Source: Leguminivora glycinivorella (taxonomy: Eukaryota > Arthropoda > Insecta > Lepidoptera > Tortricidae). From it: DNA of 64,000 nucleotides. The stretch lies in NCBI RefSeq assembly GCF_023078275.1, contig NC_062992.1, positions 14,607,706 through 14,671,705 on the forward strand. Reading direction: 5' to 3'. The translations under genes were made by a program, and so were the position numbers. Within the stretch, counting starts at the first letter, position 1. Every line of letters starts with the position of its first letter. Below the pieces are notes generated by a model. That model was not told where the DNA came from and made no database searches. It saw nothing but the letters and a program-made list of their open reading frames with translations. Below, piece after piece: positions 32,446 through 42,700 of this stretch.

Positions 32446-33725
32446 GGGTCATTCTACGAGACAGCGATTTTTGTCTTATTCCTCTGTCCTTTTTTATTTT
32501 TGAAATTTGACCAATAAGGACATACTCTTGTGAAAATAGATTTATTTTTAGACATAACTATGGTTTTGGCCCATATTTTTGTGAACTCATTCTTAAAATA
32601 AATTCATTTTAACTTTTTGGTCCAGAGGAATAAGAAATTTAGGCCCAGAGGAATAAGATAAGTCAGGATAGGTTAACAAAAATGTTAAAAAACCGTATAT
32701 TTATAAATTATATATTGTACTTTTGTTCACAAAACTATCAAAAAAGTATTCTAGAATATTTTTATATTTATTTTTATTAATAACATTCAGACTGTAAATG
32801 CACTAGGTGCTAAAAAGATCTAAATTTTTTTATTAATATTTTTAAAAAGATCTAAGTTTTTTTTATTAAGGTACTTTAAAATATAGGAAATCACTTGATA
32901 ACTACTCTTCTTTTTGAAAGTCAGTTAAGAAAAACAAGAAAAATTTAGAAAATTCTTATTCCATTGTCCAAAATCCATAGGAATAAGGGACAGAGGAATA
33001 AGAAATTATCGAAAAAAAAACCAATGATTCATAATGTGTATATACAACGCGGCTGTCGTTAATAATATGAATAGATAGTACGTAAAGCAATTAATTAAGC
33101 AATAAAGTACATTTTTAAAAGTTACACAAATCCCAAAAAATCGAACAGAGTAATAAGAATGATACCTGAACCACGGACAGAGGAATAAGATATTTACCTT
33201 CGTAATTCCGGAGCCACGTGCAACAGCCGAAACTTCCATCTCGTACCACGTTCCGAGCGCGGCTGATTATTCCCCGCGGGGGGGCAGTTTGTCTACAATC
33301 TTCAATACGTTTACGATACAGGCGAATAAAACCCGCACCAGAGAAATAAGAATATTGTCGCGGACATCTCTTATTTCCTAAATTTTAAATACAAAATTAT
33401 AGATAAAAAAATACTTGTTAAATTTTAGTAATGTAGTAACTAATAATGTATCCATGTACTCAATCAAAATATTCGTTAAGTTAACTGAATTGAAGTTATC
33501 ATCACATGTTTAGAGAAAAATGGAGAACGGACACGACAGAGTAGTAAGAATAACGGATATATTTTTTTAATATAAAAAATTACAATGACCTTATACTAAA
33601 GCTAATCGATGTCCCAGTCGACTAGAGATATAAAGTATCTCTGAAAAAAAAACAGGATTTTAAACTAAAGTTTTCAGTGAAATAAGCCTCCAGACATTGA
33701 AAATTAGGGTCTCGGAGAATCACCC
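32446..33725. mobile_element. 1.28-kb DNA element with scattered GAGGAATAAGA motif
   Basis: Terminal inverted repeats GGGTCATTCTACGAGACAGC (left) and, reversed from the right end, GGGTGATTCTCCGAGACCC. TCCC at 32442-32445 and 33726-33729 is consistent with a 4-bp duplication. Inside are about nine near-copies of CAGAGGAATAAGA: plus at 32623, 32646, 32991, 33146, 33178, 33339 and 33537, minus at 32475 and 32955. No transposase frame. Confidence 0.75.
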
Positions 33726-34045
33726 TCCCTTTTGCTGTGTTAAATACACAGGAAAAAGGAGTGCACAAGTTCCAATGAGGGTTCGGGTTGCCGACGACTC
33801 AAAGGACAATAGACGAAATAAGTCAGTTCCGTAAGTCCTCCCGTCATCAGCACACCGCACCCTCGTTGAGCTCTGGCAGCCTTACTCACCGGCAGAAACA
33901 CAACACTATGAGTAGGGTCTAGTGCTATTTGGCTGCGGTCTTCTGTAAGGTACTACCCCGATTGGGCTCTGCTCTAGATTCGAGCGAGATGATATCCGCT
34001 GTGCTGTGTCCTACCATACAAAGCGGAATATCATTCGCTATGCCC
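33726..34045 (-). repeat. S2 copy (minus), right piece
   Basis: Resumes TCCCTTTTGCTGTGTT and continues through GAGCTCTGGCAGCCTTACTC and GGCTGCGGTCTTCTGTAAGG to about CCCTACCCCCT. Confidence 0.8.
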
Positions 34046-34261
34046 TACCCCCTACGTTTTTTAAGTGTGTGTAAAGATTACAGACTTGCAATACCAATAG
34101 AGTAGCAAAGATATCGTAACAGTGTCGCCCTGACCTTGTCTCTTGGCGATACTCCTAATGTGTTTCTTGACCCTCTCTGTACCAAGTTTCACAAAGAGAG
34201 TATAAAGAGTAGATGAGTTAGTGGATACGTGCTGGAAGTCCTAACTTCGAACCAAAAATAA

Positions 34262-34429
34262 CCGACTCTTCGCTCGCGTTACAAAGAGACAAAAAGTAGC
34301 CTATATTACTCTCCATCCCTTCAACTATCTCCACCTAAAAGATCACGTCAATTCGTCGCTCCGTTTTGCCGTGAAAGATGGACAAACAAACAGACACACA
34401 CACTTTCCCATTTATAATATTAGTATGGA
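34262..34429 (-). mobile_element. Helitron-like fragment (minus)
   Basis: Contains CTTCGCTCGCGTTACAAAGA, the GACAAACAAACAGACACACA tract and ends AATATTAGTATGGA (TC terminus on the minus strand). The CTAG end is missing. Confidence 0.65.
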
Positions 34430-34469
34430 TTATTGTCAAAGTAAAATCATAAAATGTACCGGGTGTCCC

Positions 34470-34690
34470 TACAACCAACGCCAAAACGAAAAGGGGTCAT
34501 AGAACATCTCATCAGCTATCATATTTAGGTGTCCGTGCCTTCGCTTGAACCACTAATGAGATTAACACCTTCATAACTCGGCCCTAATCGAGTGAATTCC
34601 TCGACTAGTAGCGCCATCTGGCGCGCCAGTCAAGTACTAGTGTCGCCCGGTTACCAGCGCTCGGCTGCTTTTTCCTCAGTACGCTTTTGT
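34470..34690 (-). repeat. S7 dispersed repeat (minus)
   Basis: CACTAATGAGATTAACACCT, GGCGCGCCAGTCAAGTACTA and TACCAGCGCTCGGCTGC recur inverted at 46686-46932. The left part (CAACGCCAAAACGAAAAGGG) is also at 61196. Confidence 0.75.
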
Positions 34691-34799
34691 AACTCGGCCG
34701 AGCAACACGTTTACAAAAGCAAGTCTTAAAAAGTTCGAGAAATTTAAAACATCGAAAAGATTATGATTACTTCTAACTTCGTGATATTCCGCTCGGTGC

Positions 34800-35405
34800 C
34801 TTTGGCCCAGCGACGAGACGCAGTGACCTCCTATAGGCACCGTCATAAGTACGCGGATACATATGCCTCACTCACGTGAGACTGACATGGCGTCGTCCCG
34901 TGAGACGACAGACGTCGTCCCGTGAGACGACAGACGTCGTCCTGTGAGACGACAGACGTCGTCCCGTGAGACGACAGACGTCGTCCCGTGAGACGACGGA
35001 GGTCGTCCCGTGAGACGAAAGATGTCGTCCCGTAAGACGATAGACGTTGTCCTGTGAGACGACAGATGTCGTCCCGTGAGACAACAGACATCGTCCCGAG
35101 ACGAAAGACGTCGTCCCGTGAGACGACATGACGTCGTCCAGTGAGATGACATGGCGTAGTCCCGTGAGACGACAAGCGTCGTCCCGTGAGACGACAAGCG
35201 TCGTCCCGTGAGACGACAGGTGTCGTCCCGTTAAACGACATGGCGTCGTGCCGTGACACGACAGGCGTCGTCCCGTTAAACGACATGGCGTCGTGCCGTG
35301 ACACGACAGGCGTCAACCAATGAGACGACATTGCATTGTCCCGCGAGACGACAGGGTTGTTCCTGTGTGGTGGCATGGAGACGATGAAGAAAATTGTCAG
35401 CGATG
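34800..35405. repeat. 22-bp palindromic tandem array
   Basis: About 20 units from 34891 of the type CGTCGTCCCGTGAGACGACA, each able to fold (GTCGTC...GACGAC). Units near 35220-35330 form a longer doublet with GTTAAACGAC and GTGACACGAC variants. A leader (GACGCAGTGA...CACCGTCATAAG) precedes the array and recurs at 35408. Confidence 0.92.
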
Positions 35406-35740
35406 GGACGCAGTGTAATCCTATGCACCGTCATAAAGAATATAAGGGACAAATGCCACGCTCACGTAAGACGAGACAGAGCGACGTCCCGTGAGACGAC
35501 ATAGATTCGTCCCTTGAAAAGTCATAGCTTCGCCTCGTGAGGTGACAGGACACAAGAGATGTCTTGAAACGACAGATGAGGTCCCATAGATAACCTGGCC
35601 TATGAAAAGATAGGGCCCACGATCCGATAGGGCATCGCCTCGTGATATGATAAAGGAGATCATTCATTGTGCAGACATGATTCGTCATTAGAGACAACAT
35701 GAGTAAAGTTGTGCTGTGCAAAAAAGTACACTGTCATATA
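35406..35740. repeat. Degenerate second block of the palindromic array
   Basis: Repeats the leader (GACGCAGTGTAATCCTATGC) and a few CGTCCCGTGAGACGAC-like units, then decays. Together with the first block this is a roughly 600-bp higher-order duplication. Confidence 0.65.
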
Positions 35741-38700
35741 AATTGACAAGCGTCGCCCCGTAAAAGATTAAACTTTGCAGCGACTTGGAATTTGGATTTC
35801 GTTGCCCTATGCGATGATTTACGACATCCTGTGAGAACCTATTGCTATGCACTAATTCACCTTTCGTGTCATGAGACGAGCGTTATGATCACGAGGCAAA
35901 ATGTTGTATTTGTACTCGAATCTCAATGAGATTATGTCGCTTTAACATCTACTTTGCGGTAATTAGCACAACGCTTAAATAAACATACTTTGTATAAGGT
36001 ATTTCTAAACATATGTACTTCGTAGAAGGTCTTTCGAATCAGAACCACAGCGTACGTGTTAACCTGAGACATACACAATTACACAGTTTAGTCATTGTCT
36101 TATTATACAAAAATCATCACGTGATGGGTTCCCATAAGTGGGGTCGTTTTAGACAGGTAAAGTGAACGACATCGGCGTCGTCTCAGTTGCCTAATTAGCT
36201 AATACATAATCAGCGTGGTCACCTGACCAACAGATGAATGATTGTGAGGAATGTCCAAATTTCTCTCACTCGTGAATATCTGAACGGCCATAATGATGAC
36301 GAATGTGTGATCCAATTACTGTAAAGCAACGCCGTTATTGCCAACCTAATTTGTCATGCCAACTTTTAGAATGCTCGTCATGATAGAGGTTTATTAGCAG
36401 GTTTGACGTTGTGAAAATTCACTTCCACATCTAAAAACGTGTGGGTGGAGCTTCGGTAGCAATTAACTAGCACTTTGTTGCCAGATACTAAGCGAATTAA
36501 GAAATATACATAATAGTGATGCTAAACAGAATGAAAAACCACTTTATATTACAAAGCCCTTCTTGCCCAATCAGAAAGGGAGAGGGGGCGGCGAGGATAC
36601 CAATGGGAAAAAGAAAATCCATTGATTTATGCCACTGTTTTACGCTATTCCTAGAGTGCAGATTCTTTTAAATGAATGATTAGAGCTCTAGTCTCATCAA
36701 CTCACGGGCGTCAATAATTGACGCATGGTCTTGGGTCTTGATACGGACTTTAGAAATGCAGAAGAACCACTCAGGTACTTAGAAAATGTTGACTATTAGC
36801 TACAAAATAACTTACCGCAAAGGAAAATTCTTGTACTAGGCTCATTACTCTGTGAAACCTGGATATTCGTCTGTATTTCAGCAAACTTATAGCTGTCCGG
36901 CTGAAACATCCAGTCGGACTAATGGCGGATAATGTTCCAGTATATGTTGTTCAGTATACCGAATTGACAAAAGTATTACTTCTGTAACAATCGACCCAGT
37001 AGAGACTTCTGAACCAATTCATTTAGAAATAAAAAGCTACAGCTCGGAAAGTTTTCTAAGTACGATATATACATATATGTACTACAAATTGACCTCAAAC
37101 TGCCGTTAATCGACCAACGGTTAGAATACTCAATCATGCATTATTACTAACGTTAACTAGACCAAGGTTACAGACAATCCTTGAAGAGGTTAATTACAAA
37201 GACAACAAACTCGTACCGGAAATCTGACTCCCAAATATATACGATATTTTGTAGATAGTTTGGCAAAATGACTTAAAGTATATGTTATTTAGTACAGTAG
37301 CATTTTAGTATGCCTTGTTGCATTGTTACTCAGGACGGACTCGTCGTAAAAGGATTTGTCGGTTGGCCAGTTCGATGGCGTAATGTTACGAATCCTATGT
37401 TTCTATAAATAACTAACGAATTAGATTTAAGATACGACCGAACAATATTCTCAAACTATTTACAGCGAAGAACTATGGCTTACATCTCTTGATCGAAGTA
37501 AATGAAATTGGTCCTAAACTTAAACAACTACACAAAACAAAGCAAGAAACCGTGTAGGTAAATTGTATTCAAAGTGCTTATTTGTTGTATGAGTATGATA
37601 TATCGAAAACACTTTAAGCTCATTAAAACCAATAGGGCAATACATTTTCCGAGAGAAGCCGATTTTAACAATTTGCTAAGGCACTCTTATGGATAAAATG
37701 TTGAAAAGTAGTCACTGAATGTGGAGGCCTGTTTCTGAAATAATAAATTAAACGGAAATTGAAGGATGAATCTCTTTCTATTTTAGACCACAGTTTCCTC
37801 TTACAAATAAAGAGGCGCTCGCATCCTAAAATTATCACCCGCTACTGCGGTATTACTAACAGAAAGTTCCCGTTTATTTCATTTGACAAATGTTTTCTGA
37901 ATAGGTTTCTGGGGCCTAGAGAGATTAACAGAAGTTGTGTATTTACAATTAACTTTTGGAACTCCATTAGCGCGTTGTAGGATCGATACACATTTCCGCA
38001 GTTGCTTACTAAGCGCCATTTATTAGAATTTTGCGGCGCGACTATTTGTCAGTAACAGAGGAGACGCCACAACTTATTCAAAAACGGTTCGTAAGGTCAG
38101 AGGACGAGTCCCAGTCCCAATTGAATTTAGTATAAGGAACTAGAAATATGATGTTTATAACATTACTGTGCTTATGACTTAATTTAGAAGACTTCGGACT
38201 CCTAATATACCTGACATACAAGAATTTGTTAGGACACATAAAGGGGAGCGCAGATTCTAGACAAAATGGGTTTCTAGTGGTAACAGAAAACTTAAAATTA
38301 TTGCCGTTTAAATAGATATTGATGAACTATATTTATCGGAAGTAAGGTCTTTAAACCTAAATGAAAAATAAAAGCTCAGCGCTTAAGGTACGCAGTACTT
38401 ATAGCTACGATATTTTGACCTATTGGTCTCGAATGACAGGCAAGTGTAAATACCATTATCATCGTCCGTGGCGCTACATGCTACAGCCGTGCGCACGTAC
38501 GACTTTTAAGAAAATTCTAATTATATGCCATACGATAAATAAATAATTGTCATCTCGGTATAATTGTAGAATCAGGTAGGAAGTCCCGCTGCATATGGAT
38601 TTTGGGAAATAAGCAAGAATACAGTAAATATTAACCCGTATGTTTATGTGTATACATCAGTTTATAAAGAACGTGAGACATTTATATTATTCGCACAAAA

Positions 38701-39150
38701 GAGCAATATAGAGTATATTTCTTTGCAATTTGGTGATAAATTACGAAAGTTCTGAAAAGAAAACTATTTACTATCTTAAGCTGATGACTGAATTTTAATT
38801 ATAAATGGGTAATCGTACATCATTAACCCTTATTTGAAGAGTTATCTGTCGTCTTACATTCTTATTAGAATATCGAAATGGACTAAAGAGCCATAAGTCG
38901 TAATGTTTTAGAATTACTAGCTCATGAATCGTACGATTTTGCCTTTATAAATTCGGCTAATCAGCACATAAGTCATAAAAATGATAAGCCTAAAAATATA
39001 TGCATCACATATTCATAATTATTCAAACACAAATTAAATATTTCAAATATCGAAAAAAAAAAAAACATACTAGCTAGACATAGTAAAAGACTAAATAAAG
39101 TTGACGCGTACAGTGTAGAGAGGATTCCCGCATTAACATTCATGTATATT
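35741..39150. other. 3.4-kb stretch without recognised features
   Basis: No family seen elsewhere in the window was recognised here, and no frame above about 75 codons looks coding (37759-37980 is the longest, unrecognised). The BEL element inserted at its right edge, using ATATT at 39146-39150. Confidence 0.5.
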
Positions 39151-39484
39151 TGTTTAGTATATAACCTTTTTATTTATGCCGCTGTACTACCTCATTGGGT
39201 TTAGTGCGGCTACTGGCCTGTCAATCAAAATCACATGTCTTGTCAACTACTACAAGTCAAGTCAGTGTCACCAAGTGAAAAATACGAGAGAAAGCAAAAA
39301 CAGTAAAATACTAACATAATTATATCCGTGCAACCAGAAATAGCAGAGGCCTCTGCCGCCGCAACTGTCGCCGCATCACAGGTAAGCCCACTAGCTCCAT
39401 ATGCGGTAGTACAGCATTACTTTTTACTTCATATTTAGTACAGTCCATTGCCCATCTTTTAATATCTGCTGGCTTTAAGCCACA
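39151..39484 (+). repeat. BEL/Pao 5' LTR
   Basis: TGTTTAGTATATAACC...CTTTAAGCCACA. TATATAA lies at 39158-39164, close to the LTR edge. A splice-donor-like CACAG/GTAAGC occurs at 39378-39387, so spliced transcripts starting in the LTR are possible. Confidence 0.96.
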
Positions 39485-39489
39485 TTTTC

Positions 39490-39509
39490 TGGTCCTTCGA
39501 GCCGGATTT
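39490..39509 (+). promoter_or_regulatory. tRNA-Tyr primer binding site
   Basis: TGGTCCTTCGAGCCGGATTT, five bases after the LTR, is the exact complement of the 3' end of insect tRNA-Tyr including CCA as I know it. It primes minus-strand DNA synthesis. Confidence 0.85.
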
Positions 39510-39706
39510 TAAATTTTCCCAAAATTTTGAACCTTTTCTAAAATTATTTTCCCCAAAAACCCCTGTCTTATATAGGCTAACTAGGTTTCTTTCCCTTGCG
39601 GATCGTATTCGCATATTAACCCTGTGTTTTCCTATATTTACGTGGTTTACGTTATTCAATTCAATTTTGCATCCAATTTGTCATATATTTTGTCCGTGAC
39701 AAAACA
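39510..39706 (+). other. BEL/Pao leader
   Basis: Untranslated leader between primer site and start codon; AT-rich, no upstream frame of note. Confidence 0.7.
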
Positions 39707-42700
39707 ATGGCGGAAGGCGAGGTGCAATTGTTATTGAAAATAAATACATTGACACTCAAAAAAGAATATTTATTTAACAAAATACAAAAGGCCTATGATG
39801 TATCCAAAACGGTGAAATTGGATAGTCTCGACTCGGTTCAAAATTACATGATCCAGTTTGCAGAACTTGACGACGCACGTTGCGATTTCGAAAAAATCGT
39901 CATGGAGATTATCACGCTGGAAATGCAAGCTAACCCCAAAGCTAAACCTTCAACCAGCTCGTTAGACAGTTTCGACGAGTTGTATTTCGCATGTAAAAAG
40001 GTAGCTTTAAACTGCAACCGCATAGTCCAGGAGCCAACACGAAATTTCACTGAAACGAAGGATGACTGTTTAGCTAGACCGCTTTTACCGAAGCTGACTT
40101 TATTCGAATTTGATGGTCAGGTAGAGAATTGGGCCACATTTCATGATACTTTTGTGTCCTTGGTTCACAATCGCAAGTTCGAGAACATAGATAAATTTCA
40201 TTATCTGCTGTCTTGTGTCAAAGGCCCAGCACTGAATATAGTCAAGAGTCTTCCGATCACGTCTTATAACTATCCATTAGTCTGGCAAAGTTTGCTTGAT
40301 AAGTACCAAGATGTCAGAGCGTTGACCGGCAAGTATCTTGATAAAATGCTGAACTTTACTCCTTTGACAAAAGACAGTGCCGCGAATTTAACGTCTTTTG
40401 TGGAAACTTTCGATCATTCTTTGAAAGCGATTCACGCCTTGCAGATTGAGAACTTGGATGACTATCTGTTTTGTCATCTGGCACTTCGCGGACTAGACGG
40501 TCATACTCGGAAGTTGTTTGAAGAAAGTCGTGATCAAACTAAATTACCTACTTTCGCGGAATTAATCAAATTTGTGAACAAACAAATTAAAGTATTGGAA
40601 CATATATTTTCTGGTACTAGCTCCCGGACTACAAACAATCAACAAGTCAAAGTGAAGTCATCTGTCAACTTTACACAACAAAATAATAGGCCTGCCAGTT
40701 ATAAATATTCGAACGCGACCTCGTCTTCGCAAAAGGTTGGATTAGCTGTCTCTCGTAATGATACTCAAAATAATTCGAACCATAACAAACTTATGACTTG
40801 CCTGCATTGCAACTCAAATCACCTGATTTATCGTTGTGAACAGTTTCGTAAACTGTCACTTCAAGATAGGATTGACCGTGTCAACGCCTTGAAGCTATGC
40901 AGCAACTGTTTGAAAAGTGGTCACGAAGCGTCAAGTTGTAAGAGCAACATGACTTGTGGAGTTTGCTCTCAGCCTCATCATTATTTGCTACATCGGGATG
41001 CAAGTGTTCTGCAGGCGCCGGCCGTGCCGACTCTGCAGACGCCCCGCGCTGCCGTGCATGCAGCGGGGTCTACGCCGCCGCGCTCCGTGAGTGTGACGCC
41101 CGCTCCAACTGGAACTGAGAATCTTCATTCCGTGAGTGAACATTCAGGTTCCTACGGTGTAGTGTTGGGGACTACGAGGACTCTAGTTGTTGACGTCACT
41201 GGTCAACATCAGAACTGCCGTGCTGTTCTAGATACTGGAGCTCAAAGCTCATTTATTACATTAAATTGCGCTCAACGTTTGGGCCTACCTCGCAATAAAT
41301 GTCCTTACACTGTGTCAGGACTAGGAGGTGAACTTGTCAAAAACTTTGGCATGGTGACATGCGACTTGCAGCCGTGTAAATCGGACGTTCCGAGTTTCCA
41401 GGTAGAGATGGTCGTCGTAGAGAAGGTGTCATCTGAAATGCCAAATGTTTCGTTTCCACTAGAAGTTGTGGAAGAATATAAGGACTTTGAATTAGCTGAT
41501 CCTTTGTTTTTCGAGAAGTCATCTGTGGATATTCTACTGGATAATGGCGTCGTATCAGAGTTGATTATGGACAAGCCTACTACAGTCAAACCGAACATTC
41601 CCAAAGTGATTGAAACAATTTTTGGTTTTGTCGTTAGCGGAAGATTGTACAACGACACCGAACAACAAACGGAGAGTTTCCATTTGACGATTTCTTTAGA
41701 GAAGACTTTGGACAAAACGCTGCGTGACTTTTGGGAAGTAGAGGAATTGCCGTGCAAACCTGTGCTCAGCCCTCAAGATCAACTAGCTGAAGATATCTAC
41801 GTGCGTGATCACTCCCGTGATGAGGGGGGGAGGTATATCGTGCCGCTGCCGTTTGTTCCTGATGCGCCAATACTCGGAGACTCTCGTGCTGCTGCAGAGC
41901 GTCGACTGCTGGCAACGGAGCGCAAACTTGCGTGCTCTCCAGTGCTGCAACAAGCCTACAATGATTTCATGCTGGAGTATGAAAAACTGGATCACATGGA
42001 ATTGTACACTGGACGCGAGCCGAGTAAATATCTCATACCTCATCACAGCATTTTAAGGCCAAGCAGCACTTCTACACCTCTCCGCGTCGTCTTTGATGCT
42101 AGTGCGAAAACGTCTACAAACGTCTCTCTTAATGACACCCAGCTGACGGGTCCAACCCTATACCGTGATATAGGTGCCATTATAACAAATTTTCGATTAT
42201 TCGAATACTGTTTTGCAAGTGATATTTGCAAAATGTATCGCGCAATTCTTGTGCGCGAGTCTGATCGAAAATATCAACACATTTTATATCGATCGTCCGT
42301 CGATGAGCCGATAAAAGTATATGAATTAAAAACAATTACATATGGCGTAAGTTCAAGTCCATTTCTAGCCATACGCACTTTGCTACAATTAGCCAGTGAT
42401 GAAGGCGAACGTTTCCCTTCCGCTGCTGAAGTTGTACGTCAAGGCATCTACATGGATGACATCCTGTGGTCATGCGCGACCTTTTCTCAAGCATGTGCAT
42501 TACAGGACGAATTGATTAATATGCTACAGTGCGGAGGACTCGTACTTAAGAAGTGGTCTAGCAACTGTGAACAATTATTTGAGCGCGTTCCTGCTGAGCA
42601 CCGTGAAACTACTGTCACTTTCCAGAAGGACAGAGATGACGTTTCGATAAAGCTTTTAGGCTTGAAATGGTCTCCGGTGTTTGATTCGTTCAGCTTTTCT

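Noticed and set aside
34891..35330. CRISPR-like array
   Set aside because: Units are contiguous with no unique spacers, and the DNA is eukaryotic.
34843..35376. Overlapping minus-strand proteins rich in SSHGTTSVVSRDD
   Set aside because: A stop-free 22-bp repeat keeps all three minus frames open; translation artefact.
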